From Deltaproteobacteria bacterium HGW-Deltaproteobacteria-14 (GTDB lineage Bacteria > Myxococcota_A > UBA9042 > PHBI01): a stretch of DNA of 64,000 bases. The first letter of the stretch is position 1. The number at the start of each line of letters is the position of its first letter. Shown one piece after another: positions 30,948 through 38,999 of the stretch. The translations under genes were made by a program, and so were the position numbers. The stretch covers positions 1 through 64,000 of the forward strand of contig PHBI01000021.1 of assembly GCA_002841945.1 (NCBI GenBank), in the 5' to 3' direction. Under the pieces are notes generated by a model. That model had not been told where the DNA came from. It saw only the letters and a list, made by a program, of their open reading frames with translations, and did no database searches.

Positions 30948-31744
30948 CACGGGTGACTCCCGGACGTTGACGGTTGAGTTCGGTGCGCCGCGCGCGATGG
31001 GTCCTTGCCCTTGCGCGCCGCCGCCGAGGGGACGATGGCAAAGCCCGCCGCTCCCCGGCCGTCCCCCGAGGGGGCACTGGAGACGAAGTCGTCGAAGAGC
31101 TCGCCGATCTCGGAGGCGACCTCGGGGTCGACGCGCATCTCGGCGATCCACAGATAGGCCGATCGCGTGGCCGGCGCCTGGCTGCGCTGGCCCGCGGCCG
31201 CGCGGAGGACACAGAGGAGCTCGGACAGGAAGCGGTCGCCGTCCGCGGCCCGGACCTTCGGGCAATCGGCCGCCGCCGCGAAGAAGACGCTGAATCGCTC
31301 GCTCTTGTCGCTCTCGGGGCGATTCGCCGCGGTCACGACGGCGGGATAGAGAGACTCGGTGGCGCGGGCGAGCAGGGCCTCGAGCGCCGCCGGCGAGCCG
31401 AGATCGGTGCGGACGACCCCGGCGATCGGGGGCGCGTCTCCGGCCTCGAGCCGGCGCAGGACCAGATCGCGCAGGTACGAGCTCATGCCTTCGCGGCGCT
31501 CGTAGAAGGCTGCGACGAGCCCGAAGCCGTCACCGACGCGGCGCACCAAGCCGTGCTGCTCGAGCAGCGCGATACGCCGGACCACCCCGCTGACGGGCGC
31601 GGACAGCGCCGTCGCCGCGGCGACCGCCGACGTCGGACCCGATCCGATGGCGAGCAGGAGCTCCCACTCGTCGCGGACCAACTCCCAAGTCAGCTCGTCG
31701 GTGACCATGGGGGGGCGGTTAGAGCTCAACGCGAGCGCCTCCAT
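30947..31744 (-). CDS. Winged-helix-like protein of unknown function
   Basis: 265 residues. The N-terminal 80 residues look like a DNA-binding winged helix of MarR/ArsR type: WELLLAIGSGPTSAVAAATALSAPVSGVVRRIALLEQHGLVRRVGDGFGLV. The rest is helical and has no motif I know, ending in a Pro/Ser-rich tail. It starts three bases after the ATPase stop and ends on the start of the MYXO-CTERM gene, so all three belong to one transcript. It may regulate the operon, but no operator was found. Confidence 0.55.
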   Translation of the reverse strand: MEALALSSNRPPMVTDELTWELVRDEWELLLAIGSGPTSAVAAATALSAPVSGVVRRIALLEQHGLVRRVGDGFGLVAAFYERREGMSSYLRDLVLRRLEAGDAPPIAGVVRTDLGSPAALEALLARATESLYPAVVTAANRPESDKSERFSVFFAAAADCPKVRAADGDRFLSELLCVLRAAAGQRSQAPATRSAYLWIAEMRVDPEVASEIGELFDDFVSSAPSGDGRGAAGFAIVPSAAARKGKDPSRAAHRTQPSTSGSHP

Positions 31745-31747
31745 AGC

Positions 31748-32860
31748 TCATGTGTCTCGCTTGAATACGCGGTTGTAGAAGGCCCATGCCACGCTCTTGG
31801 TGGGGCGCATGAAGCCCTCGTCGCCGAAATAGCGGCGGAAGTCGGCCTGCGTCGTGGCATCGGTCATCAGCCACAACGCGGCGCGCTGCACGTCATCCAC
31901 CTTGGTCATGATGTTGCGGTAGCTGGGCGGCACGTCGTCTATCGTGCCGACGACCTCCGCCAGGATCTGCGCCTGCCGCACCAGCAGATCCTCGGAGACC
32001 GCGTGGGTCTGAGCGAGGAGCTCGATCAACGAGCGCTGCGAGACCGACTCGAACTGGCTCTCGATCAAGGCCGCGTCGCGCTCGGCGCGATCCTCGGCGG
32101 TCTGGCCGAAGTTGCGCTCGAGGTACGGCCGAACCTGCTCGCTCGTCAGCTTGAGCGGCAGCGGACCGTCCGCGAGGGTCTCGAAGAGCAGGTCTCGGAC
32201 GATGTCACGCAGGCGGCGGACGCTGGTGAGGCTCGTCTCCTGAACGACCTGGGCGATGTCGCCCTTGGCCTGGCGGCTGAAACCGAGGCAACCATCGCTG
32301 CCGAGGTCCTCGACCGACGCCGAGAAGAAGTGGTCGATGAGCTCCCAGACGTCCTGCTCGCGCTCGTGGAGCGGCTTGAGGCGGATCGACGTGGCCGTGC
32401 GCGGCTCTGCGCTGTCGGGTGCGAGATCCTTCTGGCTCACCGCCAGGATCAGCGCGTCGGCGCCGCGGTCTCGGATGAGGCGGGTCGCGACGGTGCGGCC
32501 GTCGCCGTCGAGGGCGCCGAAGCGGTCGAGGACCAGCGTCCCGCCTTGCGCCCGCTCGATCGCGTGGGTCAGCGCGTCGTGAAGCGGGAGCCCCTGGGCC
32601 GTCACGCCGCAGTCGAAGGACGACAGCGGTCCCGAGCGCCCCAGCACGTCGCATGCGATCGCGTGCGCCGCCTCGACGACCTTGTGCTTGCCGGTCCCCG
32701 AGGCGCCGATCACCTCCACCGCGTCACGCCCAGAGCGCAGGACGATCTTGGCCTTCAGGTCCTTGACCAGCCGCTCGCGGAGCTGCGTCCCCACGATGCC
32801 GACCCGATCGAGGGCCTGGACGAGCCGGTCGTCGATGTCGTGCGTCGCTTGACTGAGCAT
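31748..32860 (-). CDS. Sigma-54-activator-like AAA+ ATPase lacking the sigma-contact loop
   Basis: 370 residues from ATG 32860 (AGGAGG seven bases upstream). The P-loop GASGTGKHKVVEAAH and Walker-B-like GGTLVLDRFGALDGDG follow the NtrC pattern (GESGTGKE, GGTLFLDEIGEL), as do LKPLHEREQDVWELIDHFF and SVRRLRDIVRDLLF (compare LPPLRERxEDI and NVRELxN). The GAFTGA loop is absent, Walker B lacks the usual DE pair, and there is no Fis-type DNA-binding tail. It is thus unlikely to open sigma-54 promoters and may act as a switch. It is the first gene of the three-gene operon. Confidence 0.62.
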   Translation of the reverse strand: MLSQATHDIDDRLVQALDRVGIVGTQLRERLVKDLKAKIVLRSGRDAVEVIGASGTGKHKVVEAAHAIACDVLGRSGPLSSFDCGVTAQGLPLHDALTHAIERAQGGTLVLDRFGALDGDGRTVATRLIRDRGADALILAVSQKDLAPDSAEPRTATSIRLKPLHEREQDVWELIDHFFSASVEDLGSDGCLGFSRQAKGDIAQVVQETSLTSVRRLRDIVRDLLFETLADGPLPLKLTSEQVRPYLERNFGQTAEDRAERDAALIESQFESVSQRSLIELLAQTHAVSEDLLVRQAQILAEVVGTIDDVPPSYRNIMTKVDDVQRAALWLMTDATTQADFRRYFGDEGFMRPTKSVAWAFYNRVFKRDT

Positions 32861-32955
32861 GAACCCTCCTGACTCAACCCGCGGAGACTGCCGCAGTAGC
32901 ACCGTAGAAAGCAACGCTCAGGCCCACAAGTTCGCTGGGCAGAACCGGCGCGAGG

Positions 32956-34368
32956 TCAGCCGACGAGCGCGGGGAGATCCCCTTCGAGGGCGCGGGTGGC
33001 GTCGTCGATGTCGCGTCCCAGCGCGATCACGTCGAACTTCCCGAAGGCCAGGCAGCCGACGTTGTAGAGGACGAACCGGCCGCGACCGGTCCGGGGATCG
33101 TAGAGATCGTCGCCGATCGCCTCGGCCAGCGCCGTGAACGAGGCGCCCTCCCAGCGACGGCTCACGAAGTCGCGGGCGCGGTACGCGGGTCGTCCGCCTG
33201 GAAACAGGCGATCCACCAGGTGCATCGGGGTCGAGGTGCCGCCCCAGCGACCGTTGCACTCGACAAACAGCGGCTGATCGCCGTCGAGGATGAAGTCGAA
33301 GGAGCACCGGCCGACGTAACCGAGCCGTTGGTAGACCCTCGCGACGAGGAGCGAGGCGTCGCTCATCCAGCGGTGCGCCTGGGGGCTGAAGCGGGACGGG
33401 ATCGAGCCGAGAAAGACGCGCTCGGGCCCCTCGAGGAGCTGCTCGTAGATGCCGTCGAGGCGGGGCGGGCCGTGCCCGATGGGAGGGATCCAGAGCTGGG
33501 TCGAAGGCGACGGGGCCATGTCGATCCAGCGCACCACCAGCACCTGCTGTCCGGGACGCCACGCCTTGTCGCGGAGGTAACGCCGGACCACCGCGTCGAG
33601 GGCGGCGTCATCGAGGGCGCGCAGCTCCGCGGCGTCGAACACGCGGTTGCCCATCGCCGAGGCGAAGCGGGTCATCTTCAGCGCGACCTTCGGGTGCCGC
33701 AGCACGAGCTCGCGGAGCGCCGCGCTCATCGCCGCGGGGGTCGTCGCCGTGACCGTCGCGACGCTGGCGGGGGTCCCGAGGACCGGCGCGACCAAGCGCT
33801 GCGCGAGCTCGGTGACGTGCGCCTTGTCATTCGCGAACCAGGTGGCGGGCGGGGTCGGCCCCAGCACCTCCACCCCTACCCCGGCCTCGCGCGCGAGGTC
33901 CTCGGCCAGCTCCCAGACCGCGTCGATGCCCATATAGGGATGGATCACCAGGTCGCCGACCTCGCGTGCCCAATCGACGAGCTCCCCCCGGACCCTCCCG
34001 TGACGACAGGCGGCCGCGACCTCGATCGCCGGGCCGACGGGATCGGCCTGAAAGAACCGCGGCGCGCCGAGCCCCAGGCGATCGCGGCAGTAGGCCTCGT
34101 AGTCGTCGCGCCCGGGACACGCGGCGACGTAGGCGTCTCCGTCGCCGGCCCGGACCCGGGTGCGGAGCTGGTAGAACTCGACCCCGAGGATGTCCTGGAG
34201 GAAGGGGACGCCGCTGACGTCATCGAGGTGCAGCGCGGAGCGGGCGCGCGCTCGGGGCCGGTAGCGATGGAGCGACCAGCGCGCGTTCGTCGCGGTGATC
34301 CCCAGCGCAGCGTCGACCTCACCAGCGACCGTCTCGATCAGCGCGTCGACGCTCCGCTCGAAGCTCAT
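32956..34368 (-). CDS. ATP-grasp enzyme of unknown substrate
   Basis: 470 residues. The C-terminal part carries ATP-grasp features: KVALKMTRFASAMGNRVF (Lys-containing strand), QQVLVVRWID, RCSFDFILDGDQPLFVECNGRWGGTSTP (metal-binding Glu/Asn near the end). The N-terminal 170 residues are a separate domain, with DDVSGVPFLQDILGVEFYQLRTRV. This arrangement recalls ATP-grasp ligases of peptide natural products (pre-ATP-grasp domain plus grasp). Such enzymes join a carboxylate to an amine with ATP. Its start overlaps the kinase stop (ATGA). Confidence 0.6.
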   Translation of the reverse strand: MSFERSVDALIETVAGEVDAALGITATNARWSLHRYRPRARARSALHLDDVSGVPFLQDILGVEFYQLRTRVRAGDGDAYVAACPGRDDYEAYCRDRLGLGAPRFFQADPVGPAIEVAAACRHGRVRGELVDWAREVGDLVIHPYMGIDAVWELAEDLAREAGVGVEVLGPTPPATWFANDKAHVTELAQRLVAPVLGTPASVATVTATTPAAMSAALRELVLRHPKVALKMTRFASAMGNRVFDAAELRALDDAALDAVVRRYLRDKAWRPGQQVLVVRWIDMAPSPSTQLWIPPIGHGPPRLDGIYEQLLEGPERVFLGSIPSRFSPQAHRWMSDASLLVARVYQRLGYVGRCSFDFILDGDQPLFVECNGRWGGTSTPMHLVDRLFPGGRPAYRARDFVSRRWEGASFTALAEAIGDDLYDPRTGRGRFVLYNVGCLAFGKFDVIALGRDIDDATRALEGDLPALVG

Positions 34369-34910
34369 CGACGCCTCGCGAGCACCCCGTCCACCGCCTC
34401 GCGGAGCGCCTCCACGGTGGCGTCGTTGAAGACGACCTCGTCGGCGAGGGCGAAGGTCGCGTGGAGCCGCTGGGTCGTGGGGTCGGTGCTGTTCGTCTCC
34501 TGGTCCTCGAGCGCCGCGAACACCTCGAAGGTCGTCGGGTCACCCTGCCGCCCGCGCGCCAGCAAGCGCTCGAAGCGAACGCGCTGATCCGCGTCTACGC
34601 CGAGCAGGAAGAAGCCCGGCACCTCGCGGAGCGCCTCGACCTCCGCCGGGTTGCGGATCGAGTCGACGATGTGGTCGGCGCCGTCGCGCAGCCGCGTGGC
34701 GATGCGGCGCGCCAGCACGTCCGGGCCGCCCTCGCGCCGCAGCTCGTTGCCGATGGCGAGCAGGTTCTCGCGGCTCTCAGGCACGCCGCGGGCGGCGAGC
34801 TCCTCGCGGAGCACGTCCGAGCACGAGTGGTAGGCAAAACCCTGCTCTCGCAGGTAATCGGCGACCGTGCCCTTGCCGGCCGCGAACTTTCCAGTCAATC
34901 CGACGATCAT
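34365..34910 (-). CDS. Small P-loop kinase (NMP/dephospho-CoA kinase-like)
   Basis: 181 residues from ATG 34910. MIVGLTGKFAAGKGTVADYL is a Walker A of the nucleoside monophosphate kinase type; YHSCSDVLREELAARG, LAIGNELRREGGPDVLARRI and HIVDSIRNPAEVEAL are segments shared with kinase domains linked to deoxycytidylate deaminase-like proteins. The LID region RARGRQGDP (seen as ARGRQGDPTTFEVF) is present. It might phosphorylate a nucleotide or a small alcohol. Overlap with the ATP-grasp gene suggests they act in one pathway. Confidence 0.6.
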   Translation of the reverse strand: MIVGLTGKFAAGKGTVADYLREQGFAYHSCSDVLREELAARGVPESRENLLAIGNELRREGGPDVLARRIATRLRDGADHIVDSIRNPAEVEALREVPGFFLLGVDADQRVRFERLLARGRQGDPTTFEVFAALEDQETNSTDPTTQRLHATFALADEVVFNDATVEALREAVDGVLARRR

Positions 34911-35007
34911 GGCTCCCTCGGGTCGAGGCGCGGAGCCTACCAGACGCGAGGCACCCGCGGGGGAGGAAGTGGGCCGCTGACCCCCTCCAATGACTCTGGG
35001 ACGCGAC

Positions 35008-37836
35008 CTACGGGGCGGTCGCTGTGACGAGCAGCCACGTCGTCGCGAGCGGCGTCGTCTGGTCGACCTCGGCCCGAATCGCCGCCATGAGCTCGGCGGC
35101 CCGCGGCTTGTCCGCCGCTGCACACATGCCGCCGATCACGACCGGCAGCGACACCCAGTCGAGGTACTCCGAGGCGGGCCACGGCCGCGTGTAGCGCTGC
35201 ACGGCGATGTCCTCGAAGCCCGCCGCCGCGAGCGCAGAGCGCATCGCGTCGAGGCTCCCGAGGGCGGCGTCCTGCCCGAAGGCGACGGCGTCCTCCGGCC
35301 TCGGCGGCCGCACGCCGGTCGCCTCGCGGGCGCGCTCGATCGCCGCGGACACCGACAGCGCCTCAGCGGTGAGCAGGTGGTCCGGCTCGCCCAGGTACTC
35401 CGCGGGGATGCTGAAACCGAAGCGTCCTCCCGGCCGCAGCGCGCCGCGCACCACCTTCAGCTCGTCGGAGATGTTCTTGGCGAGCCACAGGGAGGCGTTG
35501 GACAGCATCCGCTCGAAGCCCCCCTCGAACTGCGCGATCTGGGCGAGGGCCCGCGCGGCGCCGAGCACGAAGCGCGCCCGGTCGTCGGAGACGCGCCCGT
35601 AGATCTCCTCCACCATCCGCGGCGCCGGGTCGGCGGCGACCAGGCGCCCGAGCTGCCCGAGCCGGCTCAGCACCACCTGCGAGGTCACGCCGGTCCCGAA
35701 GCCGAGCTCCGCGACCCGGGCGTCGTCGGGAACCCCGACGGCCTCGGCGAGCGCCACCGAGACGTCGTGGTACAGGGTAGAGTTCGCGCAGAACGCGGCG
35801 TAGGCGACCGCCTGCTCCTCGTCATCCCAAGGCCCGGGCGGCTCGAGGCGCTGCTCGAGATCGCCCGCGTGCTCCATCAGCTGCTCGAGCAGGTTGAACG
35901 ACATCTCCGCGTGCTCGTGGAGCGGCTTGTGGTGACAGAGCACGACCTCGTCCGCGATGGCCCGCGCGATGTCCTCGGGGCCCACCTCGCGCATCGCGAG
36001 CAGGTGGTCGAGCCGCCGCGGGGCCTTCAGCTTGATCATCAGGCCGTTGAGCTTCGGCGTGATCGGCGCGTACACCGGCCCACGGCGGCCCGGACCCACC
36101 AAGCAGTAGTTCGCGCCGAGCGGTGGGCGCGGCTTGAAGGCCGGCACCTCGCCGCGCGGGCGCAGCAGCAGCTCCGCGTTCCAGCGCGCGTCGAAGGGCA
36201 GCGGCAGCCGGTTCAGGTACGGGTTGAGCATCACGACGAACTGTTCCCAGCTCGCCGGGTCCTCTGGGAAGGCGCGCCGTGCGAGGCGATAGTGCCAGTG
36301 ATTCTCCGTGTTCCCAGCGCCGTCGGTGCGACCCCAGTAGATCTTCAGCATCTCTAGCCAGCCGGCGTAGCCCTCGGCGACGAAGTAGAGCTCTTCCGCG
36401 GCGGCGGCTGCCTCCACGGCGGGTCGGATCTCGTCGACGAGGTCCACCCGGCGAGGCTCGTCGATGAGGCGGCGGACCGCCGGACGCATCGCCTCGAGCG
36501 CCGTCCCGGCCACCGCACCGATGCACCAGCCGCGCGAGACGCAGGCCTCGGTGCGGGCGGAGCGCGACACCGCCGGCTCGTTCTCCCCCGACGCCATGGG
36601 GGCGTAGCCGAGCGTGAGCAGCGTCGTCGCGTCCGGGCCGTCGCCGCGGGCCGGGAAGTCCGCGGCGATCGCCTCGATCGCGGCCGCGATGTGCTCGTCC
36701 GGGCCCGTGTCCGGAGGCGCTCCGCGGAGCGCCGTGATGCCGTCGGCGATGACCGCGAGGGCGCCCTCCCCGCGCGCGGTCGGTGCGCCGGCGAGGGCCG
36801 CGGCGTGGCAGACGCGCTGACCGAGATCCTGAAGGACCCGGAGGCCGCGCCGCGCCTCGACCCGGGGAGACGGTGAGAGCGGCGTGACGAGCGCGCGAAG
36901 CACCCCAGCGACGCGGCGCTCGAAGCCCTCCGGTGAGGTCGCGTAGTCGTCCTCGGCCGCGAGACAGTGCTCGCGCCAGCGGGCGAAGGACGACGACATC
37001 AGGCGCGGGTGGTGGACCTTGGCGTAGTCGCCGGCCTCGCCCAGGGCCAGGTACTTCTCGGTCGGCTCGACGAGGTGGCCGTCGAAGACCCCGCGCCGAT
37101 AGGCGAAGCCCTCGTAGTTGATGATCTGAATAGCGTTGTCGGCGATGTCGCGGGTGGTCTCGCAGTCGAGGCGAGCGAGGCGGACCTCCGGATCGCGCGC
37201 GTCGAGCTCGAGCTGGCCGTAGATCATCGCCTCGGTCCCCGCGAGATCCGCGAGGTCCAGGCGCAGGCCACTCGCGTCCGCGCGGCCGAGCTCGGCGAGC
37301 CAGTAGTAGTGGAGCGCGGCGACCGCCTCGCTGAGCCGCGCCATGTGCATCAGCTCCCACTCGCTGAGCCCGGGCCACCACCCGAAGCCGATGAGCGCGT
37401 GGACGAGGCCGTGACTCCACCACTTCGGCGCCATGTTGAGCTGGAAGTCGGCCACCGGGCAGTCCTGAGCGAACGGCCACAGGGAGGGCGCGGCGACCCG
37501 CTCGGCGCCGCGCGTCACCGCGCCGTAGTCGGCTGCCACGTCCGGATGCGACCACCCGTCGGCGCGTCCCAGGAACGCGCGCTCGAGCCGATCGAACGCG
37601 AAGAACCCGCGCTCGCGCGCGACCACACCGACCTGGTGCATGAAGGGGGTCGTCGTCAGCCCCTCGATCGCCAGGCGATGATGCGCCGCAAGAAACAGCT
37701 CATCCGCATCCTGCCGCAGCCCCTCGATCGTCCGTGCCGCATCGCACAAGACCGCGCCGTCGAGCGCGCCGCCGAGGTCTTCGAGCGTGATCTGCTCGCC
37801 GGTCGGGATACCGAGGTCGGGGGAGATGGGGGGCAT
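35008..37836 (-). CDS. 942-residue protein: unknown N-terminal region fused to a SAM methyltransferase
   Basis: The last 250 residues hold a class I methyltransferase: motif I VAELGFGTGVTSQVVL, then RLVAADPAPRMVEEIYGRV, and LRPGGRFGFSIPAEYL. The first 650 residues are not recognised. They contain a Trp/His-rich stretch (MAPKWWSHGLVHALIGFGWWPGLSEWELMHMARL) and a second conserved-looking part (GNTENHWHYRLARRAFPEDPASWEQFVVMLNPYLNRLPLPFDARWNAELLL). No signal peptide. GGAAGG precedes ATG 37836. The kinase and ATP-grasp genes follow on the same strand (97-base gap), so it may belong to a small biosynthetic set. Confidence 0.6.
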   Translation of the reverse strand: MPPISPDLGIPTGEQITLEDLGGALDGAVLCDAARTIEGLRQDADELFLAAHHRLAIEGLTTTPFMHQVGVVARERGFFAFDRLERAFLGRADGWSHPDVAADYGAVTRGAERVAAPSLWPFAQDCPVADFQLNMAPKWWSHGLVHALIGFGWWPGLSEWELMHMARLSEAVAALHYYWLAELGRADASGLRLDLADLAGTEAMIYGQLELDARDPEVRLARLDCETTRDIADNAIQIINYEGFAYRRGVFDGHLVEPTEKYLALGEAGDYAKVHHPRLMSSSFARWREHCLAAEDDYATSPEGFERRVAGVLRALVTPLSPSPRVEARRGLRVLQDLGQRVCHAAALAGAPTARGEGALAVIADGITALRGAPPDTGPDEHIAAAIEAIAADFPARGDGPDATTLLTLGYAPMASGENEPAVSRSARTEACVSRGWCIGAVAGTALEAMRPAVRRLIDEPRRVDLVDEIRPAVEAAAAAEELYFVAEGYAGWLEMLKIYWGRTDGAGNTENHWHYRLARRAFPEDPASWEQFVVMLNPYLNRLPLPFDARWNAELLLRPRGEVPAFKPRPPLGANYCLVGPGRRGPVYAPITPKLNGLMIKLKAPRRLDHLLAMREVGPEDIARAIADEVVLCHHKPLHEHAEMSFNLLEQLMEHAGDLEQRLEPPGPWDDEEQAVAYAAFCANSTLYHDVSVALAEAVGVPDDARVAELGFGTGVTSQVVLSRLGQLGRLVAADPAPRMVEEIYGRVSDDRARFVLGAARALAQIAQFEGGFERMLSNASLWLAKNISDELKVVRGALRPGGRFGFSIPAEYLGEPDHLLTAEALSVSAAIERAREATGVRPPRPEDAVAFGQDAALGSLDAMRSALAAAGFEDIAVQRYTRPWPASEYLDWVSLPVVIGGMCAAADKPRAAELMAAIRAEVDQTTPLATTWLLVTATAP

Positions 37837-37996
37837 GGAGACACCTTCCGTGCGCGGCGCGGTGAACTTGAAAAGACGGGCGCCGGGATGATACGTTAGG
37901 ACGGCATCGGGGGGTAGGCGGTCACCGGACGCTCGTTCTCTTCATCGGGACGCGCCGGACTCGCATGACGACGCCCAGTTACGCCGCGGAGATACC

Positions 37997-38881
37997 ATGC
38001 CTGGCTTCACCCTGCCGCTCGACAAGCTTTGTGACATCTGGTTTCCGACCCTCAAGAAGACGCTGCCCATCGACTGGATGCAGCCGATGTCGGATCCGGA
38101 CAGGAAGCACTTCCTCGACCAGTTCGGGCTCGGGCTCGCCGACAAGGTGAAGCTGATGTCCGGCGGCCCATCGTCGCCGCGGCCGTACTTCTGGAACGCG
38201 ACGCCGAACAAGCTCCACGGCGACACGGCCAAAGAGATCTCGAAGCCGGTCCAGAAGTTCTGTCACGACGCGGTGAACAAGTTCAAGCAGTGCATCGACA
38301 TGTGGAAGCTCCAGGCTGAGTTCAAGAGCCTGAAGATCATGGCGGTGTCGGCGATCGGGACCCCCGGCTGCCTCAAGGGGCCCGAGCTCAAGACCCTGGC
38401 GCCGTTCAAGAGCTGGAAGGGGAAGGAAGACAACGAGAAGGCCTACATCAAGGCCGTCGTCGAGGGCCTCTCGGGGCAGTGGAAGAAGTGGCAGGACAAG
38501 GTGATGATCCCGGGCCTGCCGTTCTACCCGGCGTTCGCCGCCTTCCCGCTCGCGCAGGCGCCGCCGATGCCGAACATCCCGTTCCCCCTCGTGACCTGCC
38601 CGTCCGCGACGATGGCCGAGATGACGCAGATGAAGCTCAAGGACGCCATGGTCAAGGCGCTCGACAAGGGCGTAAAGGACGAGGACTCCGACAAGCAGCA
38701 CGAGGCGATCTTCGACACCATCGCGTTCCCCATCGCCCTGAACTTCCTGCTCTGGCAGGTCATGCAGATGATCATGAACCTGCTCGGCAAGGGCCCCGTC
38801 CCGCCGTACGCCCCGCCGTACATCCCGGTCGGGCCGGTCGTCGGCGGCTCCGAGGCCCTCGGCAAGGCGCTCATGGCCTAG
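37997..38881 (+). CDS. Unknown protein, convergent with a DUF2169 gene
   Basis: 294 residues, not recognised. GGAG lies eight bases before ATG 37997. It is Lys- and Trp-rich (LKKTLPIDWMQPMSDPDRKHF, MDKWKL-type stretches) and has a Pro-rich hydrophobic section (PGLPFYPAFAAFPLAQAPPMPNIPFP). A C-terminal hydrophobic helix (IALNFLLWQVMQMIMNLLG) is followed by PPYAPPYIPVGPVVGGSEALGKALMA. It looks like a structural or secreted protein and could be a partner of the DUF2169 protein, but this rests only on position. Confidence 0.55.
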   Translation: MPGFTLPLDKLCDIWFPTLKKTLPIDWMQPMSDPDRKHFLDQFGLGLADKVKLMSGGPSSPRPYFWNATPNKLHGDTAKEISKPVQKFCHDAVNKFKQCIDMWKLQAEFKSLKIMAVSAIGTPGCLKGPELKTLAPFKSWKGKEDNEKAYIKAVVEGLSGQWKKWQDKVMIPGLPFYPAFAAFPLAQAPPMPNIPFPLVTCPSATMAEMTQMKLKDAMVKALDKGVKDEDSDKQHEAIFDTIAFPIALNFLLWQVMQMIMNLLGKGPVPPYAPPYIPVGPVVGGSEALGKALMA

Positions 38882-38941
38882 CTCGAGACACCCCACGGAG
38901 GCGCCCCGCCCGGACGCTCCGCAGCGCCTGAAGCGAAGACT

Positions 38942-38976
38942 GAAACGGCCGCCCCCCTCGAGGGCGCGGCCGTTTC
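38942..38976. terminator. Bidirectional terminator between the unknown protein and the DUF2169 gene
   Basis: GAAACGGCCGC and GCGGCCGTTTC form an 11-bp stem around a 13-base loop, with TTTC/TTTG on the plus-strand side and GAAA on the other. It sits between two converging genes. Confidence 0.8.
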
Positions 38977-38999
38977 TTTGCGTGCCGCGGGCCTCGCCG

